Source: Methanoregula sp. (GTDB lineage: Archaea > Halobacteriota > Methanomicrobia > Methanomicrobiales > Methanospirillaceae). Taken from it: a stretch of DNA of 64,000 bases. Position numbers and translations under genes: made by a program. Where the stretch lies: NCBI RefSeq assembly GCF_023227875.1, contig NZ_JALOCH010000001.1, positions 124,001 through 188,000 of the forward strand, written 5' to 3'. A model generated the notes under the pieces. It saw only the letters and a program-made list of their open reading frames with translations. It was not told the DNA's origin and ran no database searches. Each line of letters starts with the position of its first letter. The first letter of the stretch is position 1. Shown piece by piece: positions 50,925 to 59,867 of the stretch.

Positions 50925-50970
50925 ACCAAAAACAAAACAGAAAACTGAGAGTACGCGGACTCTGGAACAA

Positions 50971-51070
50971 AAAGGAATGCAACTGCCAAGTGAGGTACCG
51001 GATTTATCTTCCGGCATTAGCCTCCTGGTGGGATTCATTCCTTTGAGATTGCCGGAAGAACGGTAATCTC
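50971..51070 (+). ncRNA. structured 5' leader RNA of amt-glnK (candidate)
   Basis: The transcript can fold into a multi-part structure: AAAGGAATG (50971-50979) pairs perfectly with CATTCCTTT (51036-51044), enclosing a small hairpin CCGGA-TTTATCT-TCCGG (50998-51014). A second hairpin GAGATTGCCG-GAAGAA-CGGTAATCTC (51045-51070, ten pairs with one G-T) follows directly. ACTGCCAAG is repeated at 50982 and 51071. No open reading frame is credible here. Confidence 0.5.
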
Positions 51071-51111
51071 ACTGCCAAGGGGATAATGCAAACAGATAGC
51101 AGGTGAAAAGA

Positions 51112-52314
51112 GTGGCACTAGATTCTGGAGCAACTGCATGGATCCTTGCCTCAACGGCGCTTGTCATGCTCATGACGCCCGCGGTGGGATTCTTCTATGG
51201 GGGACTTGTTCGCAGGAAAAATCTGATCTCCATGATCACCCTGTCGTTCGTCGCCTTTGCACTGGTAAGTATCCAGTGGGTAGTGATCGGGTACTCGCTT
51301 GCCTTTGGATCCGATATCGGCGGGTTCATTGGAAATCTCGAGTACCTTGGGCTGAACAACGTGACAATGGAACCCGGCGCATTCAGTCCGGTTGTGCCGG
51401 GACTCCTGTTCATGGTCTTCCAGCTGGTCTTCGCAGCGGTGACGATGGCTATCGTAACCTCGGGTATCGCTGAGCGCGTGAAATTCAGCGCATATCTCGT
51501 GTTTGCCCTGCTCTGGACAACGATCGTCTACGATCCTCTCGCCCACTGGGTGTGGGGAGGCGGCTGGGCAGCACAGTTCGGTGCGCTGGATTTCGCCGGG
51601 GGGACGGTTGTCCATATCAGTTCAGGGTTTGCAGCGCTTGCACTTGCCCTCGTGATCGGTAAACGTGTCGGCTTTGGCAAGTATGTCATGGAACCAAACA
51701 ACATTCCGCTGACCATTCTTGGGGCAGCGCTCCTCTGGTTCGGGTGGTTCGGGTTCAATGCCGGGAGCGCAGTTGCAGCAAACGGCCTTGCAGCGAATGC
51801 GTTTGTGACAACCAACACGGCAGCAGCCGCCGGGGCACTTGCCTGGATGCTGGTCAGCTGGTTCAACGGCAGGCCAAGCTCTCTGGGCTTTGTCAGCGGT
51901 GCAGTGGCCGGGCTTGTCTCGATCACGCCCGCCGCGGGATTCGTGACGCCGATGGCAGCGATCCTGATCGGTGCGGTTGGCGGTGTGTTCTGTTACTGCA
52001 TCATGCTCTGGCGCATCAGGAAAGGCCTTGATGAGAGCCTTGACGCGTGGGCAATCCACGGCATGGGCGGTCTCTGGGGGGCACTCGCAACTGGTATCTT
52101 CGCTGTAGCTGCCGTGAATGGCGCATCGGGCCTGATCGAGGGCAACGTGCACCAGTTTGTTGCAAATGCAGCAGGGGCGCTTGCAGCAGTGGCCTACGCA
52201 TTCGTGGTTACGTATATCCTTGCGATCGTGATCGACAGGACAATCGGTCTGCGGGTGTCGGAAGAAGAAGAGTATGTTGGCCTTGATTTATCGCAGCACG
52301 GAGAACGCTGCTGA
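51112..52314 (+). CDS. amt: ammonium transporter
   Basis: A 400-residue Amt/MEP/Rh channel with eleven expected membrane helices. The N-terminus (WILASTALVMLMTPAVGFFYGGLVRRKN), the pore histidines in HISSGFAAL and WAIHGMGGLWGAL, and DPLAHWVWGGGW are family signatures. The start is a GTG at 51112; AGGTGA lies six bases before it. Another GTG at 51103 overlaps that ribosome-binding site and is less likely. The glnK gene follows after 14 bases, the classic amt-glnK pairing in which GlnK plugs the channel when nitrogen is abundant. Confidence 0.96.
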   Translation: MALDSGATAWILASTALVMLMTPAVGFFYGGLVRRKNLISMITLSFVAFALVSIQWVVIGYSLAFGSDIGGFIGNLEYLGLNNVTMEPGAFSPVVPGLLFMVFQLVFAAVTMAIVTSGIAERVKFSAYLVFALLWTTIVYDPLAHWVWGGGWAAQFGALDFAGGTVVHISSGFAALALALVIGKRVGFGKYVMEPNNIPLTILGAALLWFGWFGFNAGSAVAANGLAANAFVTTNTAAAAGALAWMLVSWFNGRPSSLGFVSGAVAGLVSITPAAGFVTPMAAILIGAVGGVFCYCIMLWRIRKGLDESLDAWAIHGMGGLWGALATGIFAVAAVNGASGLIEGNVHQFVANAAGALAAVAYAFVVTYILAIVIDRTIGLRVSEEEEYVGLDLSQHGERC

Positions 52315-52328
52315 GGAGGTGAACCAGT

Positions 52329-52790
52329 ATGAAAATGATAAAAGCAATCATCAAACCGGAACGGTTTGAGTATGTAAAGAAAGCACTGGAGGAGAATGGC
52401 TTTGCCGGCATGACCGTGACAGAAGTCCAGGGACGGGGCGACCAGAAAGGGATCACCCTGGAGTACCGGGGCGGCCACATTACCGTTGACCTCCTGCCCA
52501 AGATCCAGATCGAGATCGTGGTTGATTATGACATGGTCGAACGCGTTATCACCACCATCTCAGAAGCATGCCGTACCGGAAAAGTAGGAGACGGGCGGAT
52601 CTTTGTCATGCCGGTTGAGCGGGCCATCCGGATCCGGACCGGGGAAACCCTTGAGGAAAAAGCCGTGGGCGGGACGTTTGGCATCCCAACGCCCAATCCC
52701 GTTGAATTCACGACAAGTGTTGAGGATGAAGAGATGATGGTCTGGCTGGATCTCGCGAATCCGCAACCGGCAAAGAAGAATGGAGTGTGA
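52329..52790 (+). CDS. glnK: P-II family nitrogen regulator GlnK with C-terminal extension
   Basis: A 153-residue P-II protein. Family features are MKMIKAIIKPERFEYVKKAL, the T loop (residues 37-55, RGDQKGITLEYRGGHITVD), and the B loop TGKVGDGRIFV (residues 83-93) that binds ATP. Gln39 and Lys40, which help bind 2-oxoglutarate, are present, but position 51, the uridylylated tyrosine of enteric proteins, is Ile. After IRIRTGE (about residue 106) it continues for more than 40 residues (TPNPVEFTTSVEDEEMM...), about 40 more than a usual P-II. GGAGG precedes the ATG. Confidence 0.93.
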   Translation: MKMIKAIIKPERFEYVKKALEENGFAGMTVTEVQGRGDQKGITLEYRGGHITVDLLPKIQIEIVVDYDMVERVITTISEACRTGKVGDGRIFVMPVERAIRIRTGETLEEKAVGGTFGIPTPNPVEFTTSVEDEEMMVWLDLANPQPAKKNGV

Positions 52791-53158
52791 TACCCCTGAA
52801 ACTGGTGAGGGCACTATTCCCCCCGGAGAACCTCATGGTCATAACAAATGCGCTTGAAGCGAATGGGTTTACCGGTATGTTTATCTCTCCCGTTGATGGA
52901 AAAGGGAAACAAAAACCATCCTCTTTTTTTCAGTGTGACAGCTTAAGAAAATCGGATCTCCTGCCACGGATACAGCTCGATATGGTGGTTGACTATTGTC
53001 AGGCAGATGACCTGATCGGCACGATTGTGGAAACCTGCCGGATTGAATACATCGACGTACATGTCTTCGTCCTACCGGGAGAAAAATCAATACAAATTCA
53101 GAAAGAAGAGGTCTTTTTGGAATCCCCGGCAGGAGATTCTTTCGTAGCCATCATTTAA
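52787..53158 (+). CDS. divergent second P-II-like protein
   Basis: A 123-residue protein that keeps the P-II outline (LVRALFPPENLMVITNALEANGF, then LLPRIQLDMVVDYCQADDL, then VFVLPGEKSIQIQ) but is degraded at ligand sites. The T loop reads KGKQKPSSFFQCDSLRK with little similarity, and the B loop TGxxGDGKIF has become EYIDVHVFV, so ATP binding as in GlnK is unlikely. It starts at a GTG overlapping the glnK stop (GTGTGA), hence is co-translated. It could form mixed trimers with GlnK or sense another ligand (inference). Confidence 0.75.
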   Translation: MIPLKLVRALFPPENLMVITNALEANGFTGMFISPVDGKGKQKPSSFFQCDSLRKSDLLPRIQLDMVVDYCQADDLIGTIVETCRIEYIDVHVFVLPGEKSIQIQKEEVFLESPAGDSFVAII

Positions 53159-53238
53159 GGATGTACGGGATCCGGGGAATTTCCTGATCGAGAAAATGGG
53201 AAGTCCTGTCTCCAGGAAATCTGTGCCGGTAAAAATCG

Positions 53239-54390
53239 TTATTGTGATTTCTGCCGTTCATGGATAGTGAACGCATCGATGATTTGTAGTGTGATCCGGG
53301 CCCCGAGCGTAGGCTGGATGGTTTCCAGCCAGAGGAAAAAACCGACCTTGGGGGGTGTCGGGCGTTCAAACTTGAAATGCCCGTCTTTCATCTGCACGAG
53401 TTTATGGTACTCTTTCTTCTGCCGTGACCGGAGGTAGATGATCAGTTCATAACCGGGAAGATCGGTTGCAATGATCGCCTTGGAATACAACTGGGAGAAA
53501 TCCTCAATTACAATTTTCTTGCCTTTCACGGTTATTCCCCACGTCTCGCAGACCGCCTTGACCGCCGGGGGGAAGAGCCCTCCATAGAGCACCTTTTTCA
53601 CCAGCTGGCCGGTTGGCCCGGGAATTTCCGGGCTGATCCGGCCGGGCGTATGTGCGATCGCGGTAAAGATCCGGTTCCTGACTTCGTCGTGATAGCCCTT
53701 GTAATTGAACGGTTGTTTCATCGGGATGTCCGTTGCCCGGATCAGTTTCGGGTGGTCCTTTGGCTCATTGTAGATGATGCGGGGGCGGTAGTGCTTGACA
53801 AGCGACTTGATCTCCTCGCAGGAGCTGGTATGGATGATCGCGTTGGTCTTGTCTTTTGAGAGCCGTTTGACAACGGAATAGTTGGAGAGATCGATGGATG
53901 AGACAAGGATGAACGGCGTTATCGTCTGCCCGTACAGGTACCCGAGCAGTTTCTTCTTGTACGCGATCTCCACTTCGAATTCTTTTAAGTCGGAAGGTGA
54001 CGTGATGACTTCGCCAAACGCCACGTGGCCTCCTGAGTCTACCAGCAAAAAATCGAACTCTGCAAGGTCCTGGCCATTCCCCCGGATCGTGATATCGCCG
54101 TACTTTGAATAGAACAATCCGTTCTGCCCTATCCTCACGTTCTCACGACGGCCCGGGGCATCGGCCCCTTTCATTGCAACGTACTTGATCGTACTGGATT
54201 TTTTTGCAATGTCAAGGAACATCTCGTAGACAATCGCCTCGAACCACCGGCCTTCCGCAGTCCGCATCGGCTCGATGTCCGGAGAAAATAGTTTCCTGCG
54301 CTCGATCTTGTTCATGTGCCGCGTGGCATTGATGGCAATGGCTGCCGTCGGTTTGAAATGCCGGAAATTCGCATTGAGCCACGGGATCAT
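53239..54390 (-). CDS. uncharacterised protein with possible PD-(D/E)XK-like nuclease core
   Basis: A 383-residue soluble protein I cannot name. Around residues 108-160 it has LAEFDFLLVDSGGHVAFGEVITS followed by a helix (EVEIAYKKKLLGYLYG) and a strand (PFILVSSIDL), an order that resembles restriction-like PD-(D/E)XK folds, though the classical E-x-K is not clean. The N-terminal part contains AEGRWFEAIVYEMFLDI, a helix often preceding such cores. The C-terminal 130 residues form another domain (VYRTPG..GLFPPAVKAVCETWG). The gene is conserved-looking in composition and is not linked to nitrogen genes except by position. Confidence 0.55.
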   Translation of the reverse strand: MIPWLNANFRHFKPTAAIAINATRHMNKIERRKLFSPDIEPMRTAEGRWFEAIVYEMFLDIAKKSSTIKYVAMKGADAPGRRENVRIGQNGLFYSKYGDITIRGNGQDLAEFDFLLVDSGGHVAFGEVITSPSDLKEFEVEIAYKKKLLGYLYGQTITPFILVSSIDLSNYSVVKRLSKDKTNAIIHTSSCEEIKSLVKHYRPRIIYNEPKDHPKLIRATDIPMKQPFNYKGYHDEVRNRIFTAIAHTPGRISPEIPGPTGQLVKKVLYGGLFPPAVKAVCETWGITVKGKKIVIEDFSQLYSKAIIATDLPGYELIIYLRSRQKKEYHKLVQMKDGHFKFERPTPPKVGFFLWLETIQPTLGARITLQIIDAFTIHERQKSQ

Positions 54391-54535
54391 GATTATGACA
54401 ATGAATCTCTCTCGTAATAGTAAATAACCATCTGCCTTGCAGGGATGCGATTGCGCGGTTCCGCAGATTTCAGGGCAGGATTAATAATACCCGGGGACGA
54501 TGGCGTGCGGTCGTTGCCGAATCAGAAAAAAAGGA

Positions 54536-55888
<1,353 letters not shown>

Positions 55889-56200
55889 GCAATTCACACT
55901 CGCTTATTGCCGTATGATACATCAATTAAATGATCCATAAATGGGTTTGGATATCTTCCCAGGTAACACCGGATATTTTTTGGCTGCAGAATAATCTGGC
56001 ATATCGAAGGTGTTGTCTGATGAGGGGCTCTTCACAAGCCGGTTACATTTAATATCTATTCAGTAATAAGCCGTTGCTTTCCATCCTCTTATAAACATAT
56101 TGTTTTATACGGGCCCTCACGCGATTTTTTCACCGGATTTTTTGGAAAATCACCGGGAAAAAACAAAAAAGAGGATGAATTTTTACACGTATTTTAAAAA
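55889..56200. other. 312-base intergenic region upstream of gdhA
   Basis: It holds the gdhA promoter region (TATA-like CATTTAATTG or CATTTATGG near 55930 on the minus strand) and, on its right, AT-rich termination-like sequence after the DUF362 gene. No GGAA-N6-TTCC site and no gene are seen. Confidence 0.5.
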
Positions 56201-57307
56201 TCAGATTTTGATGAGATCATACTTGCGCGATCCCATCCCGATCTCCTCAGCATACCGGACCTGCCGGTACCCATCAGTCTGCTCATGAACACCTTTGAAC
56301 TTGTCCTCACCCGGATGGTGATGAGCGGTAAGGAGTGAGTCCTTATACCCCTGCTGCTGGTTCACGAGGTCGAAACTCGCGGCATCGATCGCCACCGGGT
56401 CCTTCGATGCAAGGATGCCGATATCCGGCACAATCGGTGCATCGGAGAACGGGAAGCAGTCGCAGTCCGGCGTGATCCGGATCAGGAAGTTCATGTACCC
56501 GACCTTCTCCTTCTTGCCCTCTACCGCCCCGTACGCGTACTCGACCATACGCTCCATGAACTGCGGGATCTCCGTTTCCCAGTCAATGTCGATCGCATGC
56601 TCCGGGCAGGCGTGCATGCACTCGAAGCAGCCGATACAGAGTTCCTGGTCAATGACCGACTTTTTCTTCTTCACAGCGATCGCATCTTTCGGGCAGACCT
56701 TCATGCACGATGCGCAGCCCGTACATTTTTCGGGAATGGTGAACGGCCGTGCATTGTGCTGGGCCCGCTTCCCTTCCGGCGGGGCGCAACCCATGGCAAG
56801 GTTCTTGATCGCCCCCCCGAAGCCGGAGACGATATGGCCCTTGAAATGGCTCAGCACGATCAGGCTGTCCGCTGCCGCAATATCCCCGGCAATCGAGACC
56901 TCGTCAAAATGCTTCTTCCCGATTGAGACCTTCCGGATATTTTTCCCGTTCAGGCCGTCAGCGATAATCACCGGTGCCCCGGCAACTGCGTAGTCGAAAC
57001 CGTGCAGGATGGCCGTGCCGATATGCTCAACGGCATTGGACCGGCCGCCCATGTACAGCGTGTTCGTATCCGTCAGGAAGGGCAGGCCTTTCTTCTCTTT
57101 GACCTTCTCCACGACCTGCCGGACATAGACCGGGCTGATGAACCCGTCACTCCCCGCTTCGCCGAAATGGAGTTTGATCGCGGTCTTGTCCTGCGGTGCA
57201 ACAAGGTCCGGGAAACCGGCACGGTCGAACAACTGGCGTACTTTTTCCGTTGTGCTTTCCTTTTCGGAAAATGCCCGGAGGCTCGCAAAGTATACGGGAC
57301 TTTTCAC
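56201..57307 (-). CDS. DUF362-family protein with two [4Fe-4S] ferredoxin motifs
   Basis: A 368-residue protein. The N-terminal two thirds is the DUF362 domain (TAIKLHFGEAGSDGFISPV, PFLTDTNTLYMGGRS, GHIVSGFGGAIKNLAMG), a family widespread in anaerobes. A ferredoxin insert near residues 190-240 has two full cluster motifs, CTGCASCMKVCP and CIGCFECMHACP. An electron-transfer role is likely, but the function of the family is not settled. The start is GTG at 57307 (VKSPVYFASL), preceded by GGGGAG; the upstream open frame is not protein-like. Confidence 0.85.
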   Translation of the reverse strand: MKSPVYFASLRAFSEKESTTEKVRQLFDRAGFPDLVAPQDKTAIKLHFGEAGSDGFISPVYVRQVVEKVKEKKGLPFLTDTNTLYMGGRSNAVEHIGTAILHGFDYAVAGAPVIIADGLNGKNIRKVSIGKKHFDEVSIAGDIAAADSLIVLSHFKGHIVSGFGGAIKNLAMGCAPPEGKRAQHNARPFTIPEKCTGCASCMKVCPKDAIAVKKKKSVIDQELCIGCFECMHACPEHAIDIDWETEIPQFMERMVEYAYGAVEGKKEKVGYMNFLIRITPDCDCFPFSDAPIVPDIGILASKDPVAIDAASFDLVNQQQGYKDSLLTAHHHPGEDKFKGVHEQTDGYRQVRYAEEIGMGSRKYDLIKI

Positions 57308-57425
57308 TACACACACTCCCCTTGCGGGGAATGTTGACACCCATACCGTATAATCTCTCGCGTTGTCGCTCGCGGTCACTGAGATGCAGGAGGGCAGATC
57401 ATAAAAAAGAAAATGGATGGTAAAA

Positions 57426-57914
57426 TTATTCCCGCTTGCCGAGCTGGTGGTCGAGCCAGAAGAGGTGGCCGACAACATCGCCGAGGATCCTGATCTGGTT
57501 GAGGATCTCGTTTGCATTCTCCTCCTCTTCCACCTGCTCCTTGACAAACCACTGCAGCATCTCGAACGTTGCATGGTCCTTCTCCTTCATGGCGATGTCC
57601 ACAAGGTTGTTGATCATGCCCGTGACTTTCTGCTCGTGGGCATACACTTCCTCAAAGACCTTGCCGGCAGAGGCCCATTTCGCTTTCGGGGCTTCAATCG
57701 CTTCAAGGGATACAACCCCCCCGCGTGCGATCACGTAATCGTAGATCTTCATCGCGTGGCCCTGCTCTTCCTTTGCCTGGAGCCGCAGCCACTTTGCAAA
57801 TCCCTTCATGCTCGCGGTCTCAAAATATGCAGACATCGACAGGTAGAGGTATGCAGAGTACAACTCGCGGTTGACCTGCCGGTTTAACGCTGATTCCATG
57901 GTTTTTGATATCAT
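57426..57914 (-). CDS. ftn: ferritin (FtnA type, non-haem)
   Basis: A 162-residue four-helix-bundle ferritin that stores iron. NRQVNRELYSAYLYLSMSA (helix A with ferroxidase Glu), EEQGHAMKIYDYVIARGG (helix B, E-x-x-H site) and a final NEILNQIRILGDVVGH helix are visible. An iron store fits the oxidative-stress genes (SOD) elsewhere in the window. ATG 57914 or 57899 (MESALNRQ) are both possible. Confidence 0.95.
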   Translation of the reverse strand: MISKTMESALNRQVNRELYSAYLYLSMSAYFETASMKGFAKWLRLQAKEEQGHAMKIYDYVIARGGVVSLEAIEAPKAKWASAGKVFEEVYAHEQKVTGMINNLVDIAMKEKDHATFEMLQWFVKEQVEEEENANEILNQIRILGDVVGHLFWLDHQLGKRE

Positions 57915-58017
57915 CCGGACTCCTCCGTTTGATCGTCCATTGGTTTTTCGTTGGATAATGTTTTGGATGCTGCCAATGGTACGGGCGGGAATACATCAAA
58001 AGAGAAACGTGGAAAAA

Positions 58018-58476
58018 TTATTTCCGGACTTTTTTACTCTCTGCCTGGATGTCGAGGATGATCTCCAGTTCAAGAGACCGCCCGTAGGCCTCCTGCGCCT
58101 CGTCGCTCCTGCCGACTTCATCGAGGCAGACACCCTTGATGTACCACGCGTTCACATCATTCCCGTTCAGCGAGGCGGCCCGTGTGCTGGCAACGATGGC
58201 ATCATCGTACCGCTCCAGGTGGTAGAGGGCGAGCGCTTTCTTCGACCATGCATCCGAGTAATTCTGGTTAAGGGCAAGGGCTTTGTCGCAGTCTTCAAGC
58301 GCTTCCTTATACTTCCCGGTATCGATATAGATCGACGCCCGGAGGAACAGACCCTCCGCACATCTGGGGTCAAGGCTGAGCGCCCGGTTGTAATACCCGA
58401 GGGCTTCCTTGTATTTGGTGCGCTTTGCATAGGCATGCCCCTTCTTTAAGAGTTCAATCGCTTCTTTTAGCGCCAT
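58018..58476 (-). CDS. tetratricopeptide-repeat protein
   Basis: A 152-residue protein of four or so TPR motifs: ALKEAIELLKKGHAYAKRT, YKEALGYYNRALSLDPR, KYKEALEDCDKALALNQN and RYDDAIVASTRAASLNGN. TPR proteins are protein-interaction adaptors. The start at 58476 (MALKEAIEL) gives a complete first helix; an open frame upstream of it overlaps the next gene's 3' end and is unlikely. The neighbour at 58508 runs in the same direction. Confidence 0.82.
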   Translation of the reverse strand: MALKEAIELLKKGHAYAKRTKYKEALGYYNRALSLDPRCAEGLFLRASIYIDTGKYKEALEDCDKALALNQNYSDAWSKKALALYHLERYDDAIVASTRAASLNGNDVNAWYIKGVCLDEVGRSDEAQEAYGRSLELEIILDIQAESKKVRK

Positions 58477-58507
58477 ACCACCGGGCCTCCTGTTGGTCTC
58501 CCGATGC

Positions 58508-59530
58508 TCATGATCCTGAGTCCTCCCATGTATCGGTAATGAGATCGCCAAAGATCTTTTTCAGCGCATTCTTCTCGTACTCCTCTTTTTTCTCATGCGC
58601 TGCGAGCAGGTGCCGGGGCGGCTCCCAGACATACCAGTCTCTCATCGTCATGTAGGAGACCAGGTTGTCTGTCACGAGGACGCCGACTTTGTAGAGATCA
58701 TAATAGTAATCAAGCGTGGGCTCATCTACCTTCCAGTTCACCTGCCCGAGCGGCTTGTCGATGATCGCGAGCATATTGTCGCCAAAGACCTTGGACTGGT
58801 ACCAGGCCGTGTGCGTCCACCTTGTCGTCAGCATCTCCTTGACTTCCAGGTGGTTGAACTTCTTCATCTGGGGGATGTTTAAGACCGGCATCAGCTCGTC
58901 TGCCGGCAGGGTCTTTGCAAGGAACATGTCGCGGGCATAGAACATCGCCTTGTCCAGGACAAAATACCGGCGGGGGATGATGGACTCGTGTTCGATCATC
59001 TCGTCCATGTCGTTCTTGCTCTCCTTCATGATATGGTAGAGCTGGGTCTTCCGGATCTTCGGCATGCGGTGGTACACGCTCGCGTTCATGATCGCGTTCC
59101 ACGGCAATTCGTTGATATCGTCGTTGAACTGGGAGAAGAGGATGAAGAGCATCTGGATGAGTTTCTGGACCGGGAGTTTCTTCTCTTTCTTTGCCTCGTC
59201 CTTGAGTGCATCGATGTAGATCTGCCGCAGGCCGCTATACACCGAGTCTTCCGTATAGGAGACGATCTTGTAATCGCGTTTTTCCGTTGCTGCGCCCTTG
59301 ATGAGCAGGTTCGTGCAGTGTTTTGCAATAATGAAGTCTTTTAAGAGGCCGACATATTGTGCGGGAAAGATGATGACGTTTGTATCCATATCGTAGGTGT
59401 ATTTATCGACAAGGGTACCGCCCGGCTCCGCCTCCGGCTGGCGCAGGAGTGAGATCTCTGTATCAAGCAGTTCCTCGGTCTGGGTAAGGAACCTGCGGAT
59501 TGGTTTGGATAATGGCATCTCTGTTTTCAT
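58508..59530 (-). CDS. uncharacterised 340-residue protein
   Basis: A mostly helical soluble protein I do not recognise. It starts MKTEMPLSKPIRRFLTQTE, has many Tyr/Met/Trp-rich helices (LLKDFIIAKHCTNLLIKGAA, KLIQMLFILFSQFNDDINEL, KMRDWYVWEPPRHLL-type end), and no signal peptide, membrane span or metal motif. GGAG five to eight bases before the ATG at 59530 supports that start over the further upstream ATGs. It is followed 32 bases later by the TPR gene, which may be its partner. Confidence 0.65.
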   Translation of the reverse strand: MKTEMPLSKPIRRFLTQTEELLDTEISLLRQPEAEPGGTLVDKYTYDMDTNVIIFPAQYVGLLKDFIIAKHCTNLLIKGAATEKRDYKIVSYTEDSVYSGLRQIYIDALKDEAKKEKKLPVQKLIQMLFILFSQFNDDINELPWNAIMNASVYHRMPKIRKTQLYHIMKESKNDMDEMIEHESIIPRRYFVLDKAMFYARDMFLAKTLPADELMPVLNIPQMKKFNHLEVKEMLTTRWTHTAWYQSKVFGDNMLAIIDKPLGQVNWKVDEPTLDYYYDLYKVGVLVTDNLVSYMTMRDWYVWEPPRHLLAAHEKKEEYEKNALKKIFGDLITDTWEDSGS

Positions 59531-59715
59531 GGAGGTCTCCGGGACCTGCCTCATGCCGGCAAGCGGGTCATCACTTATTAACAATCTTCTTACCCGTGGC
59601 TTAATAATATGCACGAAAAAAATTCACGTAAAAAAAAGGAAAATTCTCCGGAATCACCGGAAAAAAAGGATAAAATAGGGAACTTTCTGCAATTGCGCGG
59701 ATGTGCCGGTCCGGA

Positions 59716-59859
59716 TTACACAGCGTATTTTGCCGGGTCTGTATCGAATTTCTTCTTACAGCCCGGGGCACAGAAATAATATTTCTTTCCCTTGAAATCG
59801 CTCGTGAACTTCGCAGTTTTTTCATCTACTGTCATACCACAGATCGGATCAATCGCCAT
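59716..59859 (-). CDS. YHS-domain small metal-binding protein
   Basis: A 47-residue protein, complete: MAIDPICGMTVDE... with Cys7 in DPICGM and Cys30/Cys34 in YYFCAPGCKKKF, which is the YHS domain found fused to or next to copper-handling proteins. The TAA at 59716-59718 ends it. It lies just eight bases after copA in the same direction, so it is co-expressed and may deliver or sense copper for the ATPase. Confidence 0.88.
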   Translation of the reverse strand: MAIDPICGMTVDEKTAKFTSDFKGKKYYFCAPGCKKKFDTDPAKYAV

Positions 59860-59867
59860 ACAACACC

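Larger units (their letters stand above)
50721..51111. other. 391-base leader and promoter region of the amt operon
   Basis: TTTTAAATATT (50894-50904) is a TATA candidate; GGAA-ACTTCT-TTCT (50911-50924), one base off the NrpR consensus, follows directly; then a structured segment (50971-51070, listed as an RNA element) leads to the amt start. The first 150 bases after 50720 are T-rich (probable termination of the upstream gene). Confidence 0.6.
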
